From assembly GCF_002929495.1 (NCBI RefSeq), contig NZ_PJJJ01000031.1, forward strand, positions 62,001 to 126,000: a stretch of DNA of 64,000 nt. The letters are read 5' to 3'. A model generated the notes under the pieces. That model made no database searches. It was not told the origin of the DNA and saw only the letters and a list, made by a program, of their open reading frames with translations. This document shows, in pieces, positions 17,386-26,770 of the stretch. Numbering within the stretch: the stretch's first letter is position 1; every line of letters starts with the position of its first letter. The translations under genes and the position numbers were made by a program. Source of the stretch: Cryobacterium sp. Y82. Lineage in GTDB: Bacteria; Actinomycetota; Actinomycetes; Actinomycetales; Microbacteriaceae.

Positions 17386-19362
17386 GTGACCGTTCCTTCG
17401 ACCGACCCGACGATAGGCCGTCTTATCGACGGCCGGTATCAAGTGCGCTCGCGCATTGCGCGCGGCGGCATGGCCACGGTCTATCTGGCCACTGACCTGC
17501 GCCTCGAACGCCGGGTCGCCATCAAGATCATGCACGGCCACCTCGCCGACGACAGCGCGTTCAAGGTCCGTTTCATTCAGGAGGCCAGGTCGGCTGCCCG
17601 ACTCGCCCACCCGAACGTCGTGAACGTCTTCGACCAGGGCCAGGACGCGGACATGGCTTACCTCGTGATGGAATATCTTCCCGGGATCACCCTTCGTGAC
17701 TTGCTCAAGGACTACGGTCGCCTCACCCCCGAGCAGACACTCGATATTCTCGAGGCCGTGCTCAGCGGGCTGGCGGCCGCCCACAAGGCGGGCATCGTGC
17801 ACCGCGATGTCAAGCCGGAGAACGTGCTGCTCGCCGATGACGGCCGCATCAAGATCAGCGACTTCGGCCTGGCGCGCGCGGTCAACAACAACACAGCGAC
17901 CGGCCAGGCCCTGCTGGGAACCATCGCGTACCTTTCCCCCGAGCTCGTCACCCGCGGTATCGCCGATGCACGCAGCGATATCTATGCCCTCGGCATCATG
18001 ACCTTCGAAATGCTTACCGGTGAGCAACCCTATGTGGGCGAGGCGCCGATGCAAATTGCTTACCAGCACGCCAACGACACTGTACCGATGCCGAGCAGCA
18101 AGGTCGCCTCCGTTCCCCACGAACTCGACGAACTCGTGCTCTGGGCCACTGCGCGCGACCCGGAAGACCGCCCCCGTGACGCCAGAGTCATGCTCGATCA
18201 ACTGCATGACGTAAGCGCGCTGGTGCGCGGCGGTACTCAGGAATTGGCTCTGCAGTCGACCATGGTGCTACCTGTCAGCCTGCGCACCGGCGCGAACCCG
18301 GTCGCGGATGCCGAAACGCAGGTTCTCGGTGCCAAGCTCGCTCCCACAAAACCTCCCGCTGCAACCCTGCTCGGAATTCACCCGATCGGCACCGGTCCGG
18401 TCGGTCCGGCCGACAACGGTGATCTACTGAGCAAAAAAGTGGACAAGCGCAAGGGCCGCGGATTCTGGCTTTTCGCCCTCGTTCTTCTCATCGCGGCTGC
18501 CCTCGGCGGTACCGGTTGGTATTTCGGCTCGGGCCCCGGGTCAGACGTGTCCGTGCCCGACGTCGCGTCGGCCTCCCCCGAGGCCGCGTCGACACAACTG
18601 ACCAAGCTCGGCCTCACGCCCGAGCTTGGTGGTGCCTTCAGCGCGACAATCGCCGAAGGGCTCGTCATCGGCACCGATCCGGATGCCGGCAGCCGGGTTC
18701 CACAAGACAGCGCGGTCACGATCATCGTCTCCCAAGGCCTGCAGCCCATCACGCTGCCGGCCCTGGCCGGTTTGGCGCAGGAGGCGGCATCCGCTGCCAT
18801 CACCGATCTGAAAGCCGTCTTGGGCAGCGTCGACCCAATCTTCAACGGTGACGTGGCCGCAGGCTCCGTCATCTCTGCCAGCAAGGAATCCGACGGCGCC
18901 GACGTCTCGGCTGGCGGCGAGTACTTCGAAGGCCTCACCGTGAATCTCGTCGTGTCGCTCGGCTCCATTCCAAACGTCGACGGCAAAACCGTGGCCGAGG
19001 CCACCGACATCCTGGTCGGCAAGACCCTGATCGTGGTCTCGGGCGAGCAGACGTACAGCGACACGGTCGCAGAGGGCGACGTCATCACTGCGCAGGTGCC
19101 TGATGGCACAATTCGCGAGGGTGCCACCCTCACCCTGGTCATCTCCCGCGGGCCCGAGCCGGTCACAGTGCCCAATGTCGTTGGCATGTCCTGGAACGAG
19201 GGCAAAGACACCCTGACCGCGCTCGGTTTCGTTTTGAGCTACAACCTTGGCGCTGACGCGATCGCCGCGCTCCTCGACGTTGCATCCACGAACCCTGTCG
19301 CTGGTACGGCAGCAGCCAAGGGCAGCACGATCACGCTCAAGCCGACGAACCCGTTCGGCTGA
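17386..19362 (+). CDS. PASTA-domain serine/threonine protein kinase (PknL/PknB-like)
   Basis: Membrane-bound receptor kinase of 658 residues. The Hanks-type kinase domain has the glycine loop IARGGMATVYLA (about 24-35), VAIK lysine 47, the catalytic HRDVKPEN (Asp141), DFG (159-161) and SPE in the activation segment. One membrane segment (about 359-381) leads to four extracellular PASTA repeats, recognisable by VPDVAS, LPALAGL, IPNVDGK and VPNVVGM starts. PASTA domains bind peptidoglycan fragments or lipid II. Start GTG is preceded by AGGA. The neighbouring Rv2175c-like gene and downstream class II DAHP synthase match the mycobacterial pknL locus, though four PASTA repeats resemble PknB more than mycobacterial PknL. 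Confidence 0.93.
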   Translation: MTVPSTDPTIGRLIDGRYQVRSRIARGGMATVYLATDLRLERRVAIKIMHGHLADDSAFKVRFIQEARSAARLAHPNVVNVFDQGQDADMAYLVMEYLPGITLRDLLKDYGRLTPEQTLDILEAVLSGLAAAHKAGIVHRDVKPENVLLADDGRIKISDFGLARAVNNNTATGQALLGTIAYLSPELVTRGIADARSDIYALGIMTFEMLTGEQPYVGEAPMQIAYQHANDTVPMPSSKVASVPHELDELVLWATARDPEDRPRDARVMLDQLHDVSALVRGGTQELALQSTMVLPVSLRTGANPVADAETQVLGAKLAPTKPPAATLLGIHPIGTGPVGPADNGDLLSKKVDKRKGRGFWLFALVLLIAAALGGTGWYFGSGPGSDVSVPDVASASPEAASTQLTKLGLTPELGGAFSATIAEGLVIGTDPDAGSRVPQDSAVTIIVSQGLQPITLPALAGLAQEAASAAITDLKAVLGSVDPIFNGDVAAGSVISASKESDGADVSAGGEYFEGLTVNLVVSLGSIPNVDGKTVAEATDILVGKTLIVVSGEQTYSDTVAEGDVITAQVPDGTIREGATLTLVISRGPEPVTVPNVVGMSWNEGKDTLTALGFVLSYNLGADAIAALLDVASTNPVAGTAAAKGSTITLKPTNPFG

Positions 19363-19383
19363 TCTCGGGCCCACCTTACGACT

Positions 19384-19440
19384 CTGGGCCCAGTTTATAA
19401 ACTGGGCCCAGGGACCGGGCCCGGGCCCCTCCAAGAGGGG
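19384..19440. terminator. 28-bp perfect palindrome plus second hairpin between convergent genes
   Basis: Positions 19384-19411 form a perfect palindrome with 14-base arms (left arm CTGGGCCCAGTTTA). A second hairpin CCCCTC-CAA-GAGGGG lies at 19426-19440, almost touching the aroG stop. The pair occupies the gap between the convergent kinase and DAHP synthase genes and could stop transcription from both sides. There is no T run, so the palindrome could instead be a protein-binding site. Confidence 0.6.
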
Positions 19441-19441
19441 G

Positions 19442-20812
19442 CTAGCGGGCGGCTAGCTCCTCGGCGACCAGGAACGCTAGCTCGAGGGACTGCATGTGGT
19501 TCAGGCGCGGGTCGCAGAGGGACTCGTACCGGGTCGCGAGGGCGGCCTCGTCGATGTGCTCAGAGCCGCCGAGGCACTCGGTGACATCGTCGCCGGTGAG
19601 CTCGACGTGGATTCCACCGGGGTGCGTTCCCACGGCACGGTGTGCCTCGAAGAAGCCCTTGACCTCGTCGACGACGTCGTCGAAACGACGCGTCTTGTAG
19701 CCAGTCGGCGTCGTGACACCGTTGCCGTGCATTGGGTCGCTGACCCACAGCGGCGTGGCTTCGCTGGCCTTGATGGCCTCGAGCAGCGGGGGCAGGGCGT
19801 CGCGCACCTTGCCGGCGCCCATGCGGGTGATGAAAGTGAGGCGGCCGGGTTCGCGGTTCGGGTCGAGCTTGTCAACGAGTCGCAGCATGTCGTCCGTCGA
19901 GGTGGTCGGGCCGAGCTTGACACCGATCGGGTTGCGTACCCGGGACAAGAAGTCCACGTGAGCGCCGTCGAGGTCGCGGGTGCGCTCTCCGATCCAGATG
20001 AAGTGGGCTGAGGTGTTGTACGGCGTTCCGGTGCGGGAGTCGATGCGGGTCATCGGGCGCTCGTAGTCCATCAGCAGGCCCTCGTGGCTGGTGTAGAACT
20101 CGGTGCGCCGCATCGCTTCGAAGTCAGCGCCGCAGGCGATCATGAACTTGATCGCGCGGTCGATCTCCTTGGCCACCTTCTCGTACTGCTGGTTGGCCGG
20201 GTTGGCGGCGAAGCCCTGGTTCCAGCTGTGTACCTGGCGCAGGTCGGCGAAGCCACCCTGCGTAAACGCACGAATGAGATTGAGGGTTGAGGCAGAGGTG
20301 TGGTAGGCCTTGACGAGCCGGTCAGGGTCGGCCTCGCGCGACTCGGGCGTGAACGGGTAACCGTTGACGATATCGCCGCGGTACGCCGGAAGCGTTACAC
20401 CGTCGCGGGTCTCGAAGTCGCTCGAGCGGGGCTTGGCGAACTGGCCGGCCATGCGCCCCATCTTGATTACCGGCATCGACGCACCGTAGGTGAGCACAAC
20501 GGCCATCTGCAGCACGGTCTTGACCCGGTTGCGAATCTGATCGGCCGTAGCGCCGCTGAACGTCTCGGCGCAGTCGCCGCCCTGCAACAGAAAACCCTGC
20601 CCACCGGCGGCCTGAGCCAGCCGGTCGCGCAGAATATCGACCTCACCGGCGAAGACCAGCGGCGGCTGGGTCGCCAGCTCAGCGGATGCCGCCGCCACCT
20701 TGGCGGCGTCGGGCCAGGTCGGCTGCTGCTTGATCGGCAGCGTGCGCCAGTGGTCGAGACCCGTGATGACAGAGGCTTCTGCGGCAACAATGGGCTCGGT
20801 GGGGTCTACCAC
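19442..20812 (-). CDS. aroG: Class II 3-deoxy-7-phosphoheptulonate (DAHP) synthase
   Basis: First enzyme of the shikimate pathway, joining phosphoenolpyruvate and erythrose 4-phosphate. The 456-residue product is of the plant/mycobacterial (AroH/type II) class: WRTLPIKQQPTWPD near the N-terminus, QGGDCAETF with the metal-binding cysteine, KMGRMAGQFAKPRS, EGLLMDYE, WIGERTRDLDGAHVDF, GVKLGPTT, SDPMHGN and GGIHVELTGDDVTECLGG. I use GTG 20812 (MVDPTEP) because it gives the family length and has AGGA upstream; the open frame extends further but that extension looks non-coding. In mycobacteria the enzyme is feedback-regulated and works with chorismate mutase. Confidence 0.95.
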   Translation of the reverse strand: MVDPTEPIVAAEASVITGLDHWRTLPIKQQPTWPDAAKVAAASAELATQPPLVFAGEVDILRDRLAQAAGGQGFLLQGGDCAETFSGATADQIRNRVKTVLQMAVVLTYGASMPVIKMGRMAGQFAKPRSSDFETRDGVTLPAYRGDIVNGYPFTPESREADPDRLVKAYHTSASTLNLIRAFTQGGFADLRQVHSWNQGFAANPANQQYEKVAKEIDRAIKFMIACGADFEAMRRTEFYTSHEGLLMDYERPMTRIDSRTGTPYNTSAHFIWIGERTRDLDGAHVDFLSRVRNPIGVKLGPTTSTDDMLRLVDKLDPNREPGRLTFITRMGAGKVRDALPPLLEAIKASEATPLWVSDPMHGNGVTTPTGYKTRRFDDVVDEVKGFFEAHRAVGTHPGGIHVELTGDDVTECLGGSEHIDEAALATRYESLCDPRLNHMQSLELAFLVAEELAAR

Positions 20813-20912
20813 GGGATGGTTCCTGTTTTCTCTGCTGGGCCGTACGAGGCGTATCGACCCGAAATGGATGAGGTGCTGCACCGTCACACGCGCAGACAGC
20901 ACTTCAAGCAGC

Positions 20913-21602
20913 TTATCGCGAAAGGCTGGCCCGCTTCTCCTTGACCGAGGAAGCGTAGACGTCGACGTACTCCTGCGTGCTGAGTCGCTGCAACTCGTAC
21001 ATGAGTTCGTCGGTGACACTGCGCAGTACGAACCGGTCCCCCTCCATGCCCGTGAACCGGGTGAAGTCAAGCGGTGTGCCGATCACAATGCCGATCCGAC
21101 GCACCTGCGGAATCCTGGTGCCGGTGGGCATGGCCTTCTCGGTGTCGATCATGGCGACGGGAATGACCGTCACTCCCGATTCCAGCACCATACGGGCCAC
21201 ACCGGTACGTCCGCGATACAGGCGGGCGTCGGGGCTGCGGGTGCCCTCGGGATAGATGCCGAGGATGCGGCCCTCGCCGAGCACTCGAAGGCCGGTGTTC
21301 AGCGAATCCTCCGAGGCCTTGCCGCCGGAACGATCGATGGGGAGCTGTCCCGCCGCGGTGAGAAACTGCCGTGTGGCCCAGCCTTTGAGGCCCTTGCCGG
21401 TGAAATAGTCACTCTTGGCGAGAAACGCCACGCGGCGCGGCACGACAAGCGGCAGAAAAACCGAATCGATGAACGAGAGGTGGTTGCTGGCGAGAATGAC
21501 CGGGCCGGTCTTCGGAATGTTCTCCAGGCCGATGATCCACGGTCGAAACAGCGTGAGCAACAGCGGGCCGATGACGATGTTCTTCATGAACCAATAGAAC
21601 AT
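20913..21602 (-). CDS. 1-acyl-sn-glycerol-3-phosphate acyltransferase (PlsC family)
   Basis: Membrane-associated acyltransferase of phospholipid synthesis. The 229-residue product has the catalytic HX4D motif NHLSFID (His41 to Asp46), a YPEGTRSPD acceptor-binding block in the middle, and PVAMIDTEKAMPTG. ATG 21602 is preferred because GGGAG lies 6 bases upstream; GTG 21608 is an alternative two codons longer. It lies between aroG and a ROK kinase, and mycobacteria have a PlsC-like gene (Rv2182c) near aroG too. The exact lipid substrate cannot be read. Confidence 0.88.
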   Translation of the reverse strand: MFYWFMKNIVIGPLLLTLFRPWIIGLENIPKTGPVILASNHLSFIDSVFLPLVVPRRVAFLAKSDYFTGKGLKGWATRQFLTAAGQLPIDRSGGKASEDSLNTGLRVLGEGRILGIYPEGTRSPDARLYRGRTGVARMVLESGVTVIPVAMIDTEKAMPTGTRIPQVRRIGIVIGTPLDFTRFTGMEGDRFVLRSVTDELMYELQRLSTQEYVDVYASSVKEKRASLSR

Positions 21603-21689
21603 TCGCACTCCCTTATCCGACTACGAAAGCTTAGTCCGCCTGCCACAGCAAAGCGGATGCCGCGCGCGGCCGGCGCCCACGGCATCCCC

Positions 21690-22634
21690 TCAGCGCACCG
21701 CGTGTATTCGGGCCAGGTCGGCCGCTCCCACGACACCGGCATCGTTGACGAGCTGGGCAATGGCAAACTCCGCTTCCGGGTGGTAGCCGCGGGCCGGCAA
21801 ATATTCGAGGTAGGCGGCACGAATCGGTTCGAGCAGCAGGTCTCCGGCTGCCGCCACTCCCCCGCCGAACACGAACACCTGCGGGTCGAGCACGGCACCG
21901 AGGCTCGCGCAGGCCTGCCCGAGGGAGCTGCCTAGCTGGCGCAGCGCCGCGCGAGCGCCGCCGTCACCGTCCTGAATCAGCCGCCCCACTTCCTTACCGG
22001 TGAGTTTGCCGCGCCGCTCACGGACGGCGGCCAGGCCCAGGCCGATGCCGCCGGCATCCGCGAATTCGTTGGCGATACGCAGCAGGGCCCGACCGGAGCC
22101 GTACTGTTCCAAGCAGCCATGGGCTCCGCAGCCACAGGGAAGCCCGTCGGGAACGACCCGGAGATGACCCAGTTCAGCGCCGGCGCCAAAGCCACCGCGA
22201 AACAGGGCATTGCCCGACACGATCGCGCCGCCCACGCCGGTGCCGACGGTCAGGGTGACCATGTCGGTGTACGGGCGACCAGCACCGAAGCGAAACTCCG
22301 CCCAGCCGGCCGCGTTGGCATCGTTTTCGATAATGATGGGCAGGTCGAGTCGAGCCTCGAGCTTGTCGCGGAACGGCTCATTGCGCCAGCTGATATTCGG
22401 TGCGTAGTACACGGTCGACTGGGCGGAGTCGATGAAACCAGCCGCCGCGACCCCGGCAGCGACAACCTCTTCGCCCTCGGGGAGGCCGCGAATCATCGCA
22501 ACGACGGCATCCTCGATCGCGTCCGGGTTGCCCGGCGTCGTTGGCTGTCGATCAGAGCGGATGATGGTGCCCGCCTCGTCGACCAGCGCTCCGGCAATCT
22601 TGGTGCCCCCGATATCGATACCTATGGCGTGCAC
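21690..22634 (-). CDS. ROK-family glucokinase
   Basis: Phosphorylates glucose (likely with ATP) for glycolysis. The 314-residue product begins with the phosphate loop IDIGGTKIAG (Asp7-Lys12), contains IIENDANAAGWAEFRFGAG with the catalytic aspartate, the ROK zinc site CGCGAHGCLEQYGSG, and FGGGVAAAGD near the end. The zinc motif assigns it to the ROK group. GTG start behind AAAGG. Because it is a kinase and lacks an N-terminal helix-turn-helix it is not a ROK repressor. Divergent from the acyl-CoA synthetase gene. Confidence 0.9.
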   Translation of the reverse strand: MHAIGIDIGGTKIAGALVDEAGTIIRSDRQPTTPGNPDAIEDAVVAMIRGLPEGEEVVAAGVAAAGFIDSAQSTVYYAPNISWRNEPFRDKLEARLDLPIIIENDANAAGWAEFRFGAGRPYTDMVTLTVGTGVGGAIVSGNALFRGGFGAGAELGHLRVVPDGLPCGCGAHGCLEQYGSGRALLRIANEFADAGGIGLGLAAVRERRGKLTGKEVGRLIQDGDGGARAALRQLGSSLGQACASLGAVLDPQVFVFGGGVAAAGDLLLEPIRAAYLEYLPARGYHPEAEFAIAQLVNDAGVVGAADLARIHAVR

Positions 22635-22808
22635 GGGCCACCTTTCTTTCTCGGCCTGGGAAAAGTCGCGTCCGTCACCCGGACGGCCACGCAGGACACC
22701 CTCTAGAGTGTAGTAAACCAGTTTGCCGCTGGACGAAACACCCGCTCACCGCTGAATTTTCTTGCGATTGCGCAGTTGGCACGTTCAGCCGGTACCGAAG
22801 GAGTTGCC

Positions 22809-24641
22809 GTGAAACAGTTTGATATGCCCGCCGTCGTTCCCGCCGATCCTGGCGCCAATATCACCGACCTGCTGATGGACCGCCTGACCGCGACTCCTGA
22901 TCTTGTACTTTTTTCCCTGCCGCGTGGCGGCCAATGGCTTCCCGTCACCACTCGGGAGTTCCACGCGCAGGTCGTAGCGCTGGCCAAGGGTTTCGTTGCC
23001 GCTGGCATTGAGCCCGGCGACAAGATCGGGCTCATCTGCAAAACCCGCTACGAGTGGACCCTGATCGACTTCGCCGTATGGTTCGCCGGAGCAGTCCTGG
23101 TGCCCGTTTACGAGACCAGCTCGCCCAAGCAGGTGCAGTGGAACCTCAGCGACTCCGGCGCCATGGCGGTCATCGTCGAAACCGCCGATCATTTCGCCCG
23201 CTTCGATGAAGTGCATCCGGAGCTGGCCGAAATCCGTTCGGTCTGGCAGATTGATCTGGGCGACCTCGACAAGCTCGTGGCCGGGGGCGTCGTCGTGACA
23301 GACGCTGAGATCGAACGTCGCCGTAATCTCGCCGTGGGCAATGACATGGCTACCCTCATCTACACTTCCGGTTCGACGGGCAAGCCCAAGGGCTGTGTGC
23401 TCACCCACGCGAACTTTCTCGAGACCAGTCGAAATGCCGCGGTCGCGCTCAAGGAAGTCCTGGTGCACCCCGAAGGCGCCTCGACCCTGTTATTCATCAC
23501 CACCGCCCATGTCTTCGCTCGTTTCATCTCGGTTTTATGCGTGCATGCTGGCGTGCGCGTCGGTCATCAGGCCGACACCAAGACCCTCCTGGCCGCGCTG
23601 GGCAGCTTTCAACCGACTTTTCTGCTCGCGGTACCGCGGGTCTTCGAAAAGGTCTACAACTCGGCGCAGCAGAAGGCGGTCGCCGGGGGCAAAGGCAAAA
23701 TCTTCGATGCCGCCACACATGTGGCGGTTGAGCATTCCAAGCTGGTGCAGGCGGGAACATCGATTCCGTTCGGGATGAAGATCAAATTCGCTCTGTTCGA
23801 CAAGCTGGTTTACAGCAAACTGCGTGCCGCCATGGGCGGCAAGGTCGTCTGGGCGGTCTCCGGTTCCGCTCCGCTCGGCGCCCACCTCGGTCACTTCTTC
23901 AAAAGCCTCGGCATCGTCATTTTGGAAGGCTATGGCCTTACCGAAACGACTGCCCCCGCCAATGTGGGCCTGGCCACGCGGGCCAAGATCGGCACCGTCG
24001 GCCCTCCCCTGCCCGGCGTTTCGGTGCGCGTGATGGACGATGGTGAGATTGAGGTCAGGGGTGTCAACATTTTCAAGGAGTACTGGAACAACCCACAGGC
24101 CACCGCAGACACCTTTGACGACGGCTGGTTAAAGACCGGCGATATCGGGGACTTTGATTCCGACGGTTATCTCACCATCACCGGGCGTAAAAAGGAGATC
24201 ATCGTCACGGCCGGCGGCAAGAACGTGGCACCGGCCGCCCTCGAAGACCCCATCCGCGCGAATCCGCTCATCAGCCAGGTCGTCGTTGTGGGCGACCAAA
24301 AGCCGTTCATCGGCGCGCTCATCACCCTCGACCCCGACATGCTGCCGGTCTGGCTCAACAACAACCACGAGGACGCCGGGATGTCGCTCGCGCAGGCATC
24401 CGTCAATAAAGCCGTGCTCGCCGAAGTCCAGCGCGCGGTCGACCATGCCAATGAGGGTGTGTCGCGGGCGGAGTCGATTCGCAAATTCTCGGTGCTCGCT
24501 ATTGAGTTCACCGAAGACAGCGGGCATCTGACGCCGAAAATGAGCATCAAGCGCAACATTATTATGCGGGACTTCGCTGGCGAGATCGAGGACATGTATT
24601 CGGGGGCGCCGGTCACCGAGGGGATTTCGCTGCGCGAGTAG
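22809..24641 (+). CDS. Long-chain acyl-CoA synthetase (AMP-binding enzyme)
   Basis: Activates fatty acids to acyl-CoA through an acyl-adenylate. The 610-residue product has the AMP-binding motif LIYTSGSTGKPKGCVLTH, the VSGSAPLGAHLGHFF and EGYGLTETTAP motifs, DGWLKTGDIGDFDSDGYLTITGRKKEIIVTAGGKNVAP and a C-terminal KMSIKRN, all typical of the FAA1-like group. GTG 22809 has a strong GAAGGAG five bases upstream, so I reject the upstream in-frame start at 22776. It is alone on this strand; the 174-base gap to the divergent glucokinase holds both promoters, which I could not resolve. Confidence 0.93.
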   Translation: MKQFDMPAVVPADPGANITDLLMDRLTATPDLVLFSLPRGGQWLPVTTREFHAQVVALAKGFVAAGIEPGDKIGLICKTRYEWTLIDFAVWFAGAVLVPVYETSSPKQVQWNLSDSGAMAVIVETADHFARFDEVHPELAEIRSVWQIDLGDLDKLVAGGVVVTDAEIERRRNLAVGNDMATLIYTSGSTGKPKGCVLTHANFLETSRNAAVALKEVLVHPEGASTLLFITTAHVFARFISVLCVHAGVRVGHQADTKTLLAALGSFQPTFLLAVPRVFEKVYNSAQQKAVAGGKGKIFDAATHVAVEHSKLVQAGTSIPFGMKIKFALFDKLVYSKLRAAMGGKVVWAVSGSAPLGAHLGHFFKSLGIVILEGYGLTETTAPANVGLATRAKIGTVGPPLPGVSVRVMDDGEIEVRGVNIFKEYWNNPQATADTFDDGWLKTGDIGDFDSDGYLTITGRKKEIIVTAGGKNVAPAALEDPIRANPLISQVVVVGDQKPFIGALITLDPDMLPVWLNNNHEDAGMSLAQASVNKAVLAEVQRAVDHANEGVSRAESIRKFSVLAIEFTEDSGHLTPKMSIKRNIIMRDFAGEIEDMYSGAPVTEGISLRE

Positions 24642-24816
24642 TTTGTTCGGTGGACTGCTGCCCGGCCAGCTACTTTGGCGGGTCGGTCGTGGGAAAAGCA
24701 TTCCGCTCCCCGCTCAGACATCGAGGTCTTCCGGGAAACACTTTCCCCGTGCCCCCACGTGATGGGAACACTCGAGGCTTTGCCCGTACCACGACGGAGG
24801 TGAGTGGTTCTGGGAG

Positions 24817-25308
24817 CTAGAACCAGGTGGACTCGCGGATTTCCTTCATCGCGGCCTTGCGGTTGATGGTGTCGAGGCGGTCGATGTAAAGAAAGCCGTC
24901 GAGGTGGTCAGTTTCGTGTTGGAGGGCCTGCGCCATGATGCCGGTGCCGAAGAGTTCGACCGGATTATTGTCGAGGTCGATGCCGGTGACCCGAGCGAAA
25001 GGGTAGCGCTTCGTGGGGTACCAGAGGCCGGGAACGGAGAGGCAGCCCTCGTCGACGAGGTCGGGCTCGCCGGAGAGTTCAACGACCGTTGGGTTCAAAA
25101 TGTAGCCGATGACACCGTCAACGTTGTAGCTGAAGGCGCGCAGGTTGACGCCGATCTGCGAGGCGGCAACGCCGGCCCGACCGGGCAGTCGCACGCTGTC
25201 GACCAGGTCCTGTACGAGACCACGCACCCGGTCGTCGATCCCGTCGATGGGATCGGAGACGGTTTTCAGCACCGGATCTCCGAAGAGACGGATCTGGCGT
25301 TCGGGCAC
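24817..25308 (-). CDS. def: Peptide deformylase
   Basis: Metalloenzyme that removes the N-formyl group from new proteins. In the 163-residue product motif II EGCLS (87-91, metal-binding Cys) and motif III HETDH (131-135, two metal-binding His and the catalytic Glu) are intact. Motif I reads GRAGVAASQIG (43-53), differing from the canonical GxGxAAxQ at the first glycine. GTG start with GGAGC-like purines upstream. The window gives no neighbouring fmt gene, so this may not be the only deformylase in the genome. Confidence 0.92.
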   Translation of the reverse strand: MPERQIRLFGDPVLKTVSDPIDGIDDRVRGLVQDLVDSVRLPGRAGVAASQIGVNLRAFSYNVDGVIGYILNPTVVELSGEPDLVDEGCLSVPGLWYPTKRYPFARVTGIDLDNNPVELFGTGIMAQALQHETDHLDGFLYIDRLDTINRKAAMKEIRESTWF

Positions 25309-25373
25309 GGGGAAGCTCCTCGGTAGGGCGGATGGTGACAGGCGAATGAGTCGGCGACTCGGGGTTCGCCTGG

Positions 25374-26735
25374 CTACAGGTTGCGGTCGGCGGGGAGGCC
25401 CTCGACGACCAGCTCGGCGAGGGTGCGTGCGGCCAGCCGGGTGATCGGCTTCAGATCCTTGTACGACACGACGCTGCCGGCAGCGAGTTGCGGGTCGTAG
25501 GGAATCCGCACGATTTCGCGCACACGGGAGCGGAAGTGCGACTCAATCTCTTCAAGCCGAACCAGATTGGTGCCCTGAGTAGCGGTGTTAAGCGCGACGA
25601 TCGCGTTGCGCACCAGCTCACCGTAGCCGTTCGCTTCGAGCCAGGTCAGCGTTTCCGACGCCAATCGGGCCTCATCGACGCTGCCGCCGGAGACGATCAC
25701 GATGGAATCGGCACGCTGCAGCGTCGCTCGCATAACCGAGTGCACGATGCCGGTGCCGCAGTCGGTCAACGCGATCGAGTAGTACCGCGCGGCGAGGTCG
25801 GCGACGACGTTGTAGTCGTTCTCATCGAATGCTTCGGAGAGAAGTGGGTCGGTGTCGGAGGCGAGGATGTCGAGGCGGGTCTCATCGCGGGAGACCAACG
25901 CGGAGAAGTCGGTGAAGTTGCCGATCGATGCGGCCTTAGAGACGACGTCGCGCACGGTCGAGCGTGTCTGCTTGCTGACGCGCTCAGACAGGGTGCCGCG
26001 GTCGGGGTTGGCGTCGATGGCAATAATACGGTCATCGCGGGCATCGGCCAGGGCCATGCCGAGCAGGGTCGTGACAGTGGTCTTGCCCACGCCGCCCTTG
26101 CGGGTGAGGATCGGCACGAACCGGGTGCCGCCTTCAAACTGGCGACGAATGCGTTCGTCCATTTCTTTATACGCGCGCACCTTGGCCGAGTCGCCGAGGT
26201 TGACCAGGTGCAGGGTCAGCGCGTAGACGAATTCAGGCCAGACTCCCCGCGGCGCCTTGCGGGTCTTGCGGTTGACCGCGAGCAGGCGATCAGACGTGAG
26301 CATGGCTGCAGACTCGGGGGCCGTGCTGTTTTCGGTGCGGATGCGGTCGCGCCGGACGGAGGAGGCGGCATCCGCTCTTGAAAGTGATTCGATGGCGGAA
26401 CTGGAGCCTGCTGCCCTGGCCGGTGCTGGCGTTGAGATTTCGACGGTGTGGGTGGCCGGGGTCGACATGATCCGCGTTGTCTCGATCCCGTTGCTCGGGA
26501 GGGATGCGGGCCGAACAGCGGCGGCCACCGAGCGGCGGGGCCCGACCGTCACCTCGATCGGAACGCTCAGGCTTTCGGGCAACGACGCGGCGAGGTTGTC
26601 GATCGTGTGCGGTGGCAGCTCACTGTGGTAATCGTCACCGCGCGTGTCCAAACTGTCGCGCTCGTCGCGGGTTCGCTTTGCGGCAGACACCGGGCGGGCG
26701 GGCGCGCTCTGATCGTCAATACGTTTGTCTGGCAC
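25374..26735 (-). CDS. MinD/ParA-type P-loop ATPase with long disordered N-terminus (EspI-like layout)
   Basis: The 453-residue product has an N-terminal half (about 1-170) rich in Ala, Ser, Pro, Arg and charged residues with no clear fold, then a deviant Walker A ATPase domain: ILTRKGGVGKTTVTTLLGMAL, IAIDANPDRGTL (switch I) and ALTDCGTGIV (Walker B-like). This architecture is that of actinobacterial EspI-type ATPases, but no type VII secretion gene is nearby. It lies between deformylase and pyruvate carboxylase on the same strand. The cellular role is unknown; it might position a surface or secretion complex. GTG start. Confidence 0.75.
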   Translation of the reverse strand: MPDKRIDDQSAPARPVSAAKRTRDERDSLDTRGDDYHSELPPHTIDNLAASLPESLSVPIEVTVGPRRSVAAAVRPASLPSNGIETTRIMSTPATHTVEISTPAPARAAGSSSAIESLSRADAASSVRRDRIRTENSTAPESAAMLTSDRLLAVNRKTRKAPRGVWPEFVYALTLHLVNLGDSAKVRAYKEMDERIRRQFEGGTRFVPILTRKGGVGKTTVTTLLGMALADARDDRIIAIDANPDRGTLSERVSKQTRSTVRDVVSKAASIGNFTDFSALVSRDETRLDILASDTDPLLSEAFDENDYNVVADLAARYYSIALTDCGTGIVHSVMRATLQRADSIVIVSGGSVDEARLASETLTWLEANGYGELVRNAIVALNTATQGTNLVRLEEIESHFRSRVREIVRIPYDPQLAAGSVVSYKDLKPITRLAARTLAELVVEGLPADRNL

Positions 26736-26770
26736 GGTACATCCTCAACTGGTCGATAACGGCCCTAATC

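Noticed and set aside
24735-24750. GGGAAA-N-TTTCCC inverted repeat after the acyl-CoA synthetase as terminator
   Set aside because: Stem is short, about 90 bases past the stop and without a T run.
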